NCBI GenBank assembly: GCA_036397555.1
Contig: DASWIS010000031.1
Location: 16,052 to 80,051, forward strand
DNA length: 64,000 nucleotides
Reading direction: 5' to 3'
Source of the DNA: Candidatus Zixiibacteriota bacterium
GTDB lineage: Bacteria > Zixibacteria > MSB-5A5 > WJJR01
Part shown: one piece after another, positions 38,152 through 47,589 of the stretch
Position numbering within the stretch: position 1 is the first letter of the stretch
How the letters are laid out: each line of letters opens with the position of its first letter
Program-made: the position numbers and the translations under genes
Notes under the pieces: model-generated
The model's input: only the letters and a program-made list of their open reading frames with translations
Told to the model about the DNA's origin: nothing
The model's database searches: none

Positions 38152-39057
38152 GTGAATGCGTGGATCGGGCGATTTCTCGACTATCTGGTTTTATCGGCGG
38201 GCCGTTCCGCGAACACGCTCGCGGCCTATCGACTCGACCTCGAACAGTACTCCGAATTCAGTCACACGCGCGGCCTTGGTCATCCCAACGAGATCGATGC
38301 GCGACTGGTCGGCGATTTTGTCGCCTCGCTGTCTGATCGGGGCTTGTCGGCTGCGAGCGTCGCGCGCAAGCTCTCGGCGGTTCGTCAGTTTCATCGGTAC
38401 TTGGTGCGTGAAGATGTCTGCCGTCACAACCCGGCGCGCGCTTTGCGCACGCCGCGTCGGGCCCGTCATTTGCCCGACATTCTCTCTGTTCGACAGGTCC
38501 GCGACCTCCTCAGGCACTGCGCCGACAACACTGTGAGGGGACGGCGCGACCGCGCCCTCGTGTCGGTGTTATACGGCGCCGGATTGCGCGTTTCGGAGGC
38601 GGCCGGACTCAAGCTCGACGACATCGATTTCACCGACCGATTCATCCGCGTGCGTGGCAAGGGCGGACGCGAGCGATTGACGCCCTTCGGCGACATGACC
38701 GCCGCCGCGCTGCGCGGTTACATCGAGGGCTCGCGATCGAGTACGCCCGACACGCGCGGCTGCGCGCATGTGTTTCTTGGCCGACAGGGACACGGCATCT
38801 CGCGCATGAGCATTTGGCGCACGGTTCGTCGGCTGGCGCTGCTGTCCGGAATCGATCGGGCCTTTACCCCTCACACATTCCGTCACTCATTTGCCACGCA
38901 CATGCTCGAAGCCGGGGCCGACTTGCGCGCGGTGCAGTCGATCCTGGGGCACAGTTCGGTCACCACCACGCAGATCTACACGCATTTGGACAGACGGCAC
39001 CTGCGGGATGTTCACAGCCGTTTCCATCCGCTCGGAGACGCGACAAAATCGCCCTAA
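38152..39057 (+). CDS. tyrosine recombinase XerC/XerD
   Basis: This site-specific recombinase resolves chromosome dimers at dif. The 301-residue protein has the SAM-like N-terminal domain (RFLDYLVLSAGRSANTLAAY), and the catalytic domain with Arg in GAGLRVSEAAGL, Lys in RGKGGRERLTPFG, HTFRHSFATHML (His and Arg), and the nucleophile tyrosine in TTTQIYTHLDRRHL. I chose GTG 38152, which gives the usual length; a TTG at 38095 would add 19 residues. Nothing nearby suggests an integron or phage, so a housekeeping Xer role is the best reading. Only one xer gene is seen, and I do not choose between C and D. Confidence 0.9.
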   Translation: MNAWIGRFLDYLVLSAGRSANTLAAYRLDLEQYSEFSHTRGLGHPNEIDARLVGDFVASLSDRGLSAASVARKLSAVRQFHRYLVREDVCRHNPARALRTPRRARHLPDILSVRQVRDLLRHCADNTVRGRRDRALVSVLYGAGLRVSEAAGLKLDDIDFTDRFIRVRGKGGRERLTPFGDMTAAALRGYIEGSRSSTPDTRGCAHVFLGRQGHGISRMSIWRTVRRLALLSGIDRAFTPHTFRHSFATHMLEAGADLRAVQSILGHSSVTTTQIYTHLDRRHLRDVHSRFHPLGDATKSP

Positions 39058-39167
39058 GAAGCGTATCCCCAACCTCCGACAATACCGAATAGGGCGGGCC
39101 GGGCTGTCAGGTGCGGTCGGACGGTCCAGACATACTCCATGTGTCCTCACTGTCAAGGGACAAGCCG

Positions 39168-40094
39168 ATGATCTGCGCGCATCTGCACACCGAGGCGGAT
39201 GTATGGCCACAAGCCATCCGCGACGCGCTGAAAGATTTCCACCCCGAATTGACGCCTTTCCGCACACGCGCCGAGTTGTCCGATTTGGCGCTGCGCACAC
39301 TTCTTGATCTGGTGCTAATCCCGGTCCTTGGCTCCGAGGAGCGGGCCCTGAAGATCGTCCATGGAGCCCGCACGCTGCCGGCGCTGGCCGCTGTGCCCGT
39401 CGTCGTCTGGCATCCCAATCCCGATGGCGAGGCGATCCGGAGATTTCTGGAGTCTCCGGTCGACGACTTGTTGATTGGTGCACCCACCGATCCGGCAGCG
39501 GCCGCTCGTTTGCGTATGGCGGTCCGTCGCAGTTGGCGCGATCTCGATGTCAATCCGTCCAGCCGGCTCCCTGGGCCGACGACGATCGAACGGGTCATTT
39601 CGGAGATGATCGCCGGCGGCGAGGAGTTCGCGGTCTGCTATGCCGACCTCGACGATTTCAAGGCCTACAACGACTACTACGGATATTTCTACGGCGACCG
39701 CGTGATCAAGATGTGTTCGCGGATCATCCGGGAGACGGTCCACGAGTTCCAGCCCGACGGGTTCGTCGGTCACATCGGCGGCGACGATTTCGTGTACCTG
39801 ATCCGACCTCCCAGGATCAAGCGCATCTGCGAAGCGGTGCTCAAGCGCTTCGACGCGGAGATTCCGTTGTGCTATGAGCCGCGTGACCGTCGCAACGGCT
39901 ATATCATCTCGAAGGACCGTCGGGGGACGGCGCAGACGTATTCACTGATGAACTTGTCGATCGCGGTGGTGATCAACCGCAACGAGATGTTCAAGCACGT
40001 CGGCGAGATATCGCACATGGTCGCCGACCTGAAGCGGTATGTCAAATCCCTGCCGGGATCCAACTACATGGTCGAACGCCGCTCGAAGTATTAA
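39168..40094 (+). CDS. degenerate GGDEF-domain protein with receiver-like N-terminus
   Basis: Residues 1-135 have the alternating pattern of a response-regulator receiver (DLVLIPVLGS; PVVVWHPNPD) but no clear phosphorylatable aspartate. The second half is a GGDEF domain with CYADLDDFKAYNDYYGYFYGD and HIGGDDFVYLI, where the catalytic GGDEF loop reads GGDDF. Substitution of the second acidic residue keeps its charge, so activity may persist or it may only bind GTP. ATG 39168 has AAGGGA eight bases upstream. It may signal through cyclic di-GMP or act as a sensor of GTP; that is inference. It converges with the next gene, stops being 12 bases apart. Confidence 0.82.
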   Translation: MICAHLHTEADVWPQAIRDALKDFHPELTPFRTRAELSDLALRTLLDLVLIPVLGSEERALKIVHGARTLPALAAVPVVVWHPNPDGEAIRRFLESPVDDLLIGAPTDPAAAARLRMAVRRSWRDLDVNPSSRLPGPTTIERVISEMIAGGEEFAVCYADLDDFKAYNDYYGYFYGDRVIKMCSRIIRETVHEFQPDGFVGHIGGDDFVYLIRPPRIKRICEAVLKRFDAEIPLCYEPRDRRNGYIISKDRRGTAQTYSLMNLSIAVVINRNEMFKHVGEISHMVADLKRYVKSLPGSNYMVERRSKY

Positions 40095-40106
40095 CCGTTG
40101 CGGTAT

Positions 40107-42320
40107 TCACTCCGACGACGGCGTTTCTCCGGCGGCGGCCTGTTGCGCGGAATCGAGCTTGTACAACAGATCGGCCGCTCTGGCATCGCCGGGCGAACGG
40201 CGAATCAAGTCCTCCAACGTCGTGCGCCCGTCCTCGGCGTTTCCCGTTCGCAGATAAGCCACGGCAAGATTGTAGCGAATCTCGGTGCGTTCGGGCAGGC
40301 GCCGAATCGCTTCGTTCAAGGGCTCGATTGCCTCGGCGGCGTGCCCCCCCTCGATCAGCACCGCCCCCAGATTCGCCCATGTAGTGGAGTACGCCGGCGC
40401 ATGACGAATCGAGGCCCGCAGCACGTCGGCCGCTGCGTCCGCGTTGCCGCCGCGCCCGTAGATCAGGGCCAGCGCGTTGCTTGCCGCCGCAAAGCCGGAG
40501 TCGGCGGCAACGGCCTCACGGAATCGGTCAATCGCTTCGCCGACGTCGCCGTTGTCCAATGCCATCGTGCCGAGATGGAAACTCGCCTCGGCAGAGCCGC
40601 TTGATTCTCTGGCGGCGACTCGCCAGGCCGCGCGTGCCTTGACCGTGTCTCCCATTGCCAGGTAGGCCGAGCCGATAACGGATTTGATGTCGGCATCATC
40701 GGGCCGGAACGCCAGATAAGCAAGACCCGTCGCAATCGCGGAATCGGCCTCGCCGACTCGCACCAGATCGCGCGCCAGCCGCTTGCGGGACTCGATCTGT
40801 CCCGGCGATTCGGCAATGGCTCTCTCGTACAGTTCGATCGCCTCGTACCACTCGCCGCGCCGATCGTGAATCAATGCCTGTTGATAGTAGTTGAACGCCG
40901 GATTCCACATGATACGCTCGACTGTTGGCCTGTTGAGAATGACGATCAGAGCGATCAACGCCCCCCCAGCCAGCGCCGCTTTTGACCAGTCACGGCGGTA
41001 CACCAACCGGACACACATCCACAGACCGACGGCGGCGAGGATGACGGCGATCATCACGACGGGAAGGCGGTACCGCGCCAGCGCCAGAAACGGGATGACT
41101 GTCAGCAGGTAGAGCGCCGCAAAGGCAATCAGCGGCCGCCCGCGTGAGCGATTACGCCAAGCGACCGGTATGGCCACGACCGCCAACGGCAGGATCAGGC
41201 CAAACGGGAGATAGATGACCCCTTTGCGAATCAGCAGCGATAACACGGACGAGTACTTCGAGAACTCGTAAATATCGGTTTGGTCCCCCGCCTCAAATCC
41301 GTTGAACAAATAGTAGCACCTGGTCAGCAGTCGTCCGAGCGCAGCGGCGGGGTTGTCGGCGATAGCCGTGATCGCCTTCCCAGTCCAGAACGAAGAAATC
41401 TCCGATGGGGACAACCTCCGGTTGGCAATCGACGATGCCAGCGAATCGGTCACGCGGACGAATTCATTCCAACCGACCGATTCATCCAGGTGCAATTCCG
41501 GCATTTGCAGCGTGAGACCGTCGGCGTTTGCGGTGTTCGCCGCATATAAATTGACCCCGCTTTGGTAGGATATGAGGACAAAGTCGCCGCCGATCACGGC
41601 ATTGCGGACGGTGACCGGGATGATCGGCAGCAGCAGTCCGATGGTGACCGCGATCGCCCGGCTCCAACGTGAGTCCGTTGCTGCGAAATGAGACAACGGC
41701 CGGGCCGCCAACCACCAAAAGAGCGGAACCGCCAGCAGGATATTTGGTCGGGCTATCGCGGAGAGACCGAGCAGCAGCCCTGCGGCGAGCCATACCCAGC
41801 GTCGGTGATCCTGCCCCGATGCCCGGATTGCCAGTAGCAATGCACCAAGCGTCAACGGCATCGCGACGACCGAAATCAACAACTCGGATTCGAAATAAAT
41901 GGCCGGCCCGTAACAAGCCCAGATCAAGCCCGCTGTAATCCCGACTCGGCGACCGAAAACATGGCTTCCCAAGGCGCCGATCAGCCCCGTCGTGATTGCG
42001 CCGAGGGCCGCCTGCGCGATTCGTATACCCCAGAGCCCGTCGCCAAACAGCTTGATCCAGATTCCCAGCAGATAGGGGTACAGCGGCGCGCGGAAGAAAA
42101 CTCCTTCGCCCAGCCAATTCCCGTCGGCCAGGTCCTTGGCCCACTGGTAATGCCATTCGGAGTCGACGGCAGGGTAGTGGAAGCCCGGATTGTTCTGTCC
42201 GAGTTGCCACACGACAATCAGGCGGACGGTCAGGGCAATCCCGGCCAGGATTGCGAACCACCGCCATCCCAGGGGCTCAACAGTCGAGGGAACTGGTTGG
42301 CGATCCGGCGGCTTGGTCAT
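40107..42320 (-). CDS. GT-C (GT39-like) membrane glycosyltransferase with C-terminal TPR array
   Basis: The 737-residue protein has about 11 membrane helices (first: WFAILAGIALTVRLIVVWQL). After it comes a first-loop acidic segment (AVDSEWHYQWAKDLADGN) and FFRAPLYPYLLGIW, a pattern seen in dolichol/polyprenol-phosphate-mannose-type transferases. From about residue 500 six or more tetratricopeptide repeats follow (e.g. GEWYEAIELYERAIAESPG, GDVGEAIDRFREAVAADSG, GHAAEAIEPLNEAI). This is the same layout as the protein at 22265. I chose ATG 42320 over an upstream in-frame start because the added part is unlike the family. It is divergent from ecfT with a 65-base gap. Confidence 0.82.
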   Translation of the reverse strand: MTKPPDRQPVPSTVEPLGWRWFAILAGIALTVRLIVVWQLGQNNPGFHYPAVDSEWHYQWAKDLADGNWLGEGVFFRAPLYPYLLGIWIKLFGDGLWGIRIAQAALGAITTGLIGALGSHVFGRRVGITAGLIWACYGPAIYFESELLISVVAMPLTLGALLLAIRASGQDHRRWVWLAAGLLLGLSAIARPNILLAVPLFWWLAARPLSHFAATDSRWSRAIAVTIGLLLPIIPVTVRNAVIGGDFVLISYQSGVNLYAANTANADGLTLQMPELHLDESVGWNEFVRVTDSLASSIANRRLSPSEISSFWTGKAITAIADNPAAALGRLLTRCYYLFNGFEAGDQTDIYEFSKYSSVLSLLIRKGVIYLPFGLILPLAVVAIPVAWRNRSRGRPLIAFAALYLLTVIPFLALARYRLPVVMIAVILAAVGLWMCVRLVYRRDWSKAALAGGALIALIVILNRPTVERIMWNPAFNYYQQALIHDRRGEWYEAIELYERAIAESPGQIESRKRLARDLVRVGEADSAIATGLAYLAFRPDDADIKSVIGSAYLAMGDTVKARAAWRVAARESSGSAEASFHLGTMALDNGDVGEAIDRFREAVAADSGFAAASNALALIYGRGGNADAAADVLRASIRHAPAYSTTWANLGAVLIEGGHAAEAIEPLNEAIRRLPERTEIRYNLAVAYLRTGNAEDGRTTLEDLIRRSPGDARAADLLYKLDSAQQAAAGETPSSE

Positions 42321-42385
42321 GCGGCTGCGATACTCATGGAACGGTACGTGTTTGGCTCCCGTGCGGCGCGTATTATACGCACACG

Positions 42386-43216
42386 ATGCCGCAGGCGAAA
42401 CATCATCACGATGAAACCCGTGGAATGACCGTTTACGCGGGCTCACGCGCTGACGCGAACTTCGACCCGCGCGTGTTCATACTGGCCGGCATCTCAATTT
42501 CAGTCTGGATCGGAACCGCGCAAAGTCTGAGGGGCGCCTGCCTCTGGTTTACGGCGGCGCTCATCGGCGCTGTCGCTGCGCGCAACAGGATCAGTCAGAG
42601 CATTCTGTCTTTTCGCCGTGTCCTGTTCGGAGGTGCAGTGATTGCGCTGATCTCGATGGCATTCTACCAACTCGCATCCGGAGACGATGGGACGGTCCTG
42701 TTCCGCTTGGGCCCGGTTGTCATCTCAACGTCCAGTCTGACGCTCGCTGGACGTATGGCCCTGCGCCTGCTTGCGTTCATCCTGGCAGCCGCGACCCTGA
42801 TCGCCTTGCAATCCCCCGAACAACTCGCCGCCGGGATGGCGCGGCTGTTGAAACCGCTGCGACCATTCAGGATCCCGGTCGAAAGCGTTTACTACCTTGT
42901 CTACTTTGCATTTCGGATGGCCCCCATGCTGGCGTCGGAGACCCAAACAATTCGTCTCGCCCAACGATCGCGCTGCGGAGGCGAGCCGTCATCGCTTTTG
43001 GGACGTATCCGTGAATCCGGATCGATCGTCCTGCCGGTCTTCGCTGCCGGCCTGCGCCGCGCCGACCGGTTGTCATGGGCGTTGGCTGCGAGGGGATTTG
43101 ACGTCCGCCATCTTCCCGCGGCTGTCAGCCGTCTTCGATTCCGCACAACCGACTATCTGACGACATTGCTGGTTCTTGCGGGTTGGGCGGTCTGGCTGAT
43201 CCCTCGTTTTCGCTGA
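42386..43216 (+). CDS. ECF transporter transmembrane component (EcfT/CbiQ family)
   Basis: The 276-residue protein shows five or six membrane helices and the two coupling motifs of EcfT that bind the ATPases, here AQRSRCGG and AARGFD (the Ala-Arg-Gly motif). It would dock S components for a vitamin, cobalt or nickel and be driven by a double ATPase such as that at 16461, which lies 25 kb away. Usual EcfT proteins are 250-280 residues, so the length is right. ATG 42386 or ATG 42425 may start it; neither has a strong ribosome-binding site. A T/A-rich tattatac lies about 10-20 bases upstream of 42386. truA follows after 14 bases. Confidence 0.83.
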   Translation: MPQAKHHHDETRGMTVYAGSRADANFDPRVFILAGISISVWIGTAQSLRGACLWFTAALIGAVAARNRISQSILSFRRVLFGGAVIALISMAFYQLASGDDGTVLFRLGPVVISTSSLTLAGRMALRLLAFILAAATLIALQSPEQLAAGMARLLKPLRPFRIPVESVYYLVYFAFRMAPMLASETQTIRLAQRSRCGGEPSSLLGRIRESGSIVLPVFAAGLRRADRLSWALAARGFDVRHLPAAVSRLRFRTTDYLTTLLVLAGWAVWLIPRFR

Positions 43217-43230
43217 CCCACCAACAATCA

Positions 43231-43998
43231 ATGCCCCGCTACCGAATCGATTGCGCCTACCACGGCGCCGCATTTTCCGGGTGGCAGCGTCAACCCGGAC
43301 AGCGCACCGTGCAGAGTGTGCTGGAACTGTGGCTGGGTCGAATTCTTGGTCAGCCGGGAGGGATCGATGTCACGGGGGCGGGGCGTACCGATGCCGGTGT
43401 CCACGCTGAGCTGATGGTCGCGCACTTCGATGTCGACCAGCCGATCGATGCCGTGGCCGTTTGCCATCGATTGCGCGCCGCTCTTCCCGACGACATTGTT
43501 GTCAAAGCGATCCGGCCGGTCGATAGCGACTTTCACGCCCGATACCGAGCCATCGGTCGGACGTATGAGTATCGAGTGCAGTTCACGGCCAGCCCATTCG
43601 GGCGCGACCGCTGGTGGTTTGTGCCGGAGACCATCGACGTCACCGTCCTTGAAGCGTGTGCCGAGTCGGTAATGGGACGACATGACTTCCGGGGATTCTG
43701 CCTTGCCGAATCGCAAAGGTCCGACAATCACTGCACGGTCTGTGAGTCGCATTGGAGTCAGGATGGGACCCGCCTGATCTACCGCATCAGCGCCGATCGC
43801 TTCCTCCATGAGATGGTCAGACTTATTGTCGGGACGATGGTCGATGCCGCCCGGGGACGCTTTGACGCCGAACGAGTCGCCGAGATCATCTCATCGGCCG
43901 ATGTCCGGTTGTGCGGCACGGCCGCCCCGCCACACGGGTTGACACTCGTATCGGTATCCTATCCCGGAGACGCCGACAGTGCCGGTGAAACCGGTTGA
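43231..43998 (+). CDS. truA: tRNA pseudouridine synthase A
   Basis: TruA makes pseudouridine at positions 38-40 of tRNA anticodon stems. The 255-residue protein has RIDCAYHGAAFSGWQRQPGQRTVQ, the catalytic aspartate in GAGRTDAGVHAELMVAHFD, and FHARYRAIGRTYEYRV. The ATG lies 14 bases after the ecfT stop, and the start matches the family. EcfT and truA are neighbours in several bacterial groups, where the truA gene follows the ECF module, supporting the EcfT call. The C-terminal part (FLHEMVRLIVGTMVDA) is complete. Confidence 0.94.
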   Translation: MPRYRIDCAYHGAAFSGWQRQPGQRTVQSVLELWLGRILGQPGGIDVTGAGRTDAGVHAELMVAHFDVDQPIDAVAVCHRLRAALPDDIVVKAIRPVDSDFHARYRAIGRTYEYRVQFTASPFGRDRWWFVPETIDVTVLEACAESVMGRHDFRGFCLAESQRSDNHCTVCESHWSQDGTRLIYRISADRFLHEMVRLIVGTMVDAARGRFDAERVAEIISSADVRLCGTAAPPHGLTLVSVSYPGDADSAGETG

Positions 43999-44064
43999 AA
44001 CTCAAGGCGCTCCAGCGTTACTTGAGTCGACCGACCCGTTGAATCGGGCAGAGAGGACCACACC

Positions 44065-44739
44065 GTGAAGATCTTTTTGGATACCGCGAACATAGACGAG
44101 ATACGCGAGGCGGCCGACTGGGGCATTCTCGACGGCGTCACCACGAATCCCACTCTGGTGTCGCGCGAAGGGCGCGATTTCGAGCAGGTGCTGAGCGAAA
44201 TCGTCGCAATCGTTCAGGGGCCGGTCTCCGCCGAAGTGGTGGCCGAAGACGCCGACGAGATGGTCCGGCAGGGCGAGCACCTGGCGTCGCTGAATCCGCA
44301 CATCGTGGTGAAGATTCCAATGCTCCCCGAAGGACTGAAAGCGCTGCGACGACTCAGTGAGAAGGAAATCGCCACCAATTGCACGCTAATCTTCAACGCT
44401 ACGCAAGGGCTGCTGGCGGCCAAGGCGGGTGCGACGTATGTCTCGCCGTTTTTGGGCCGGCTGGATGACATCGGTCAGGACGGCATGGAGTTGATCGGCC
44501 AGTTGGTGACGATCTTCGACAACTACGCGCTCAACACCGAGGTGCTGGCAGCTTCAATCCGACATCCGTTGCATGTCGTGCAGGCGGCGCTGCGCGGCGC
44601 CGATGTCTGCACCATGCCGCACAAGGTCCTCCGTCAGATTGTCAAACACCCGCTGACCGATATCGGCATCGAGCAGTTCACCAGCGACTGGCAGAAACTG
44701 GCCGCGGCGGGGCAAAAGCTGGCCATCGGCGCGACCTAA
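44065..44739 (+). CDS. transaldolase (small, TalC/Fsa-type)
   Basis: The 224-residue protein begins [20 protein letters not shown], with [14 protein letters not shown], the Schiff-base lysine in [34 protein letters not shown], and [11 protein letters not shown]. This size and motif set identifies the short transaldolase family (type 3B or fructose-6-phosphate aldolase group). Transaldolase of the pentose phosphate pathway is the more likely activity. A GAGAGGACC ribosome site precedes the GTG start by about six bases. It is 66 bases from truA and 38 from purB. Confidence 0.92.
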   Translation: MKIFLDTANIDEIREAADWGILDGVTTNPTLVSREGRDFEQVLSEIVAIVQGPVSAEVVAEDADEMVRQGEHLASLNPHIVVKIPMLPEGLKALRRLSEKEIATNCTLIFNATQGLLAAKAGATYVSPFLGRLDDIGQDGMELIGQLVTIFDNYALNTEVLAASIRHPLHVVQAALRGADVCTMPHKVLRQIVKHPLTDIGIEQFTSDWQKLAAAGQKLAIGAT

Positions 44740-44777
44740 ACGAACAAACGTGCCGGCGTTATGAGCTGTTTGCCCAG

Positions 44778-46073
44778 ATGATCCCACGATACACTCGCCC
44801 CGCCATGGCTGCCCTGTGGTCGGAGGCGAACAAATTCTCCGTCTGGCTTGACATCGAATTGCTGGCGGCCGAGAAAATGGCCCAGATGGGAATCATCCCC
44901 AAGGGGGCACCGGCGAGGATGCGCCAGCGCGCCCGCTTCAATGTCCGCCATATCGAAAAGCTGGAAGAGACCACGCGCCACGATGTGATTGCTTTCCTCA
45001 AGGACGTCGGCCGGCATCTGGGCGCAGACGAGCGATTTTTGCATTACGGTCTGACGTCGTCCGACGTCGTCGACACCGCACAATCGGTCCGAATGGTCCG
45101 CGCAGGGGAGATCCTGTTGGATTCTCTCCAGGCGCCCATTCGTCGGACCGCATCGCTGGCACGCAAGAATATCGATGCGCCGGTGGCGGGACGCACGCAC
45201 GGGGTCTTTGCCGAGCCGACGTCGCTCGGACTGAAGTTCGCCCTGTGGCATGCGGATTTGAAGCGTGGCCGCCGACGGCTCAAGTCCGCCATCCACTCGA
45301 TGGCCGTCGGCAAACTTTCGGGCTCGGTTGGTAACTTTGCGCACTTGGACCCGCGCGTCGAGGCCCATGTCTGCCGCAAGCTGAAGCTCCGGCCGGCGCC
45401 CATCTCAACGCAGGTTCTGCAAAGGGATCGTCACGCCGAATACGTCTTTGCCGTCGCGGTGCTCGGTGCGACCTGTGAGAAAATCGCCCAGGAGATTCGT
45501 CTCCTGCATCGGACCGAAGTCGGCGAAGTCAGCGAGGGATTCGCGACGGGACAGCGTGGATCATCGTCGATGCCGCATAAGAAAAACCCCATTCACTGCG
45601 AACGCATCTGCGGCCTGGCGCGTGTCCTGCGCGGACATGTGCAGACCGCCCTGGAGAATGTTGCCTTGTGGCACGAACGCGACATCACCCACTCCTCAGC
45701 CGAACGCGTCATCATCGCCGATGCGACCATCCTGCTGGATTACATGCTTTCGCTGCTGGACACGATATTGGCCGGATTGAGGATCGATCGATCGCGCGCA
45801 CGGGACAACATCCGCCGATTGGGCGGAGAGATGTTTTCCCAGCGGCTGCTGCTGAAGCTCTCCGAACAGATGGGCTCGCGCGATCGCGCCTATGCGCTGG
45901 TCCAGAGACTGGCGCTGGCGAGGGACTCAGAGCAGGGATTCGAAGATCGAGTCCGGAAGAATGCGCCGATCCGCCGATACCTGAACCGTGATGATTTGGA
46001 TACCGTGTTCGACTTTCGCCCCTACCTGCGACGTGCCCGCGCAATCCTCAAGCGCGCGCTGGCGGCGCCGTGA
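44778..46073 (+). CDS. purB: adenylosuccinate lyase
   Basis: PurB cleaves SAICAR and adenylosuccinate in purine synthesis. The 431-residue protein has IPRYTRPAMAALWSEANKF at the start, the flexible SSDVVDTAQ signature near residue 95, RTHGVFAEPTSLGLKFALW, and the superfamily signature GSSSMPHKKNPIHCERICG with the catalytic serine. DITHSSAERVIIADA and the C-terminal domain are intact. It is 36 bases from psd. Confidence 0.95.
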   Translation: MIPRYTRPAMAALWSEANKFSVWLDIELLAAEKMAQMGIIPKGAPARMRQRARFNVRHIEKLEETTRHDVIAFLKDVGRHLGADERFLHYGLTSSDVVDTAQSVRMVRAGEILLDSLQAPIRRTASLARKNIDAPVAGRTHGVFAEPTSLGLKFALWHADLKRGRRRLKSAIHSMAVGKLSGSVGNFAHLDPRVEAHVCRKLKLRPAPISTQVLQRDRHAEYVFAVAVLGATCEKIAQEIRLLHRTEVGEVSEGFATGQRGSSSMPHKKNPIHCERICGLARVLRGHVQTALENVALWHERDITHSSAERVIIADATILLDYMLSLLDTILAGLRIDRSRARDNIRRLGGEMFSQRLLLKLSEQMGSRDRAYALVQRLALARDSEQGFEDRVRKNAPIRRYLNRDDLDTVFDFRPYLRRARAILKRALAAP

Positions 46074-46109
46074 TACTCAGGTCGGCACGCGCATTCCGGA
46101 TGGAAATCC

Positions 46110-46760
46110 ATGGCACGTGACGGTTGGTGGTTTGTCGGGCCGTCTGCGGCCGTCGTCCTCGCCGGGATGTCAATCGGCTTTGCCGGGGGCTCGTGGGGAT
46201 GGGCGGTTTTCGCCCTGGGCACTTTGGCCGCCGTCTCATTCGGTTTTTTCTTTCGCGACCCGGAGAGAACTATCCCCGCCGATCGCGATGTGATCCTCGC
46301 GACCGCCGACGGGCGAATCGTCACGGTCGAACAAACGGACAATGGCGGGTATCGTATTGATACGTTCCTGTCGGTGATGGATGTCCATGTCAATCGCGCA
46401 CCGGTCGGCGGCATCGTGACCCAAAGCATTCATCGTCAGGGCCGTTTTCGTGCCGCGTTCCATCAAGATGCCGGCGCCGACAACGAGCGGCATGACTTGA
46501 CCATCGAAAGCGAGTATGGCACAGTGCGTTCGGCGCAAATCGCAGGGGTGCTGGCCCGAAGGATCGTTTGTCGCCTGCGGAGGAACGAACGAGTCGTGGC
46601 CGGACAACGCATCGGGATCATCAAGTTCGGATCCCGCGCACAGGTGTTGACACCGCCGGGTTTTGAGACGACCGTGAGTCTGGGCGACAAGGTGCGCGCC
46701 GGGGAAACGATCCTCGCGCGATGCATGGGCCATCCGCGTGCCGCGGAGGTGAACTCGTGA
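46110..46760 (+). CDS. psd: phosphatidylserine decarboxylase (short form)
   Basis: Psd makes phosphatidylethanolamine from phosphatidylserine with a pyruvoyl group made by self-cleavage. The 216-residue length is the short (type II/archaetidylserine-like) form. A hydrophobic N-terminus of two helices is followed by FFRDPERTIPADRDVILA, ATADGRIVTV, FLSVMDVHVNRAPVGG and the self-cleavage GS in IGIIKFGSRAQVLTP. Its last bases overlap the start of pssA, so the two enzymes of one pathway are coupled. Confidence 0.94.
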   Translation: MARDGWWFVGPSAAVVLAGMSIGFAGGSWGWAVFALGTLAAVSFGFFFRDPERTIPADRDVILATADGRIVTVEQTDNGGYRIDTFLSVMDVHVNRAPVGGIVTQSIHRQGRFRAAFHQDAGADNERHDLTIESEYGTVRSAQIAGVLARRIVCRLRRNERVVAGQRIGIIKFGSRAQVLTPPGFETTVSLGDKVRAGETILARCMGHPRAAEVNS

Positions 46761-47527
46761 GAAACATACGCGGTATTTTCCCCGGCATGTTCACCGTCGG
46801 CAATCTGTTTTGCGGGTTCTTGTCGATTTTGGCTTCAATGGACGGTGAGGCGCTGCCCGCCTGCCGGTTTATCCTCCTGGGTTTCTTTCTTGACGGCCTC
46901 GATGGCATTGTGGCGCGGGTCTCGCGCGGCGCGACTCGTTTCGGAGTTGAACTCGATTCGCTTGCCGATATCGTCACATTCGGACTGGCGCCCGCGATTC
47001 TCGTTTACTCGTTCCAATTGAAGGCGTTGGGACGCTGGGGCTGGGTGCTCGGGTTTGTTTTCGTGATGTGCGGGGCGTTTCGCCTGGCGCGTTACAACCT
47101 GGGGGCCAGCTCGCAGGCCCGTCGCAATGGATTTGAAGGCCTGCCGATCCCTGCCGCGGCCAGTCTGTTGGTTTCCTATGTCATGTTCAGCTACGACATC
47201 TGGGGCGACCTGCACTTCGTGAAATTTCAGATTATCATGATCATCGTGACATCGGGCCTGATGGTCTCCAGCATCATGTACGAAGATCGTCCGACGAGTC
47301 TGCGGACAGCGAAAGACCGTCTGAAGTTCCTGTTTCTGTTCGTGGCGGCCATCGCGGCGATGATCGATCTGCACCGCACATTTTTCCCGGCGGTCCTGCT
47401 CTATGTCGTGGCGGGCGTCGCCCGTGAGATTTATGAACTCATCCTCGCCGGGACGGGTCGGTCCGACCGCGAACTCTCCAACGTATTCATTGGACGTGGC
47501 AAAAAGGAGAAGACCCCATTCGAGTGA
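46757..47527 (+). CDS. pssA: CDP-diacylglycerol--serine O-phosphatidyltransferase
   Basis: PssA makes phosphatidylserine from CDP-diacylglycerol and serine. The CDP-alcohol phosphatidyltransferase signature DGLDGIVARVSRGATRFGVE followed by LDSLAD is present near residue 50 with all its aspartates. About six to eight membrane helices span the rest. GTG 46757 has GGAGGTGA at the right distance and overlaps the psd stop. The order psd-pssA matches many bacteria. The stop lies 63 bases before the likely purS start, with an in-frame GTG overlapping that stop. Confidence 0.94.
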   Translation: MRNIRGIFPGMFTVGNLFCGFLSILASMDGEALPACRFILLGFFLDGLDGIVARVSRGATRFGVELDSLADIVTFGLAPAILVYSFQLKALGRWGWVLGFVFVMCGAFRLARYNLGASSQARRNGFEGLPIPAAASLLVSYVMFSYDIWGDLHFVKFQIIMIIVTSGLMVSSIMYEDRPTSLRTAKDRLKFLFLFVAAIAAMIDLHRTFFPAVLLYVVAGVAREIYELILAGTGRSDRELSNVFIGRGKKEKTPFE

Positions 47528-47589
47528 CGACGTCAGCCGCCGAAAAGCAGTTGGGAATTCATGTACCGGACGATATGATGAGGAGTCAG

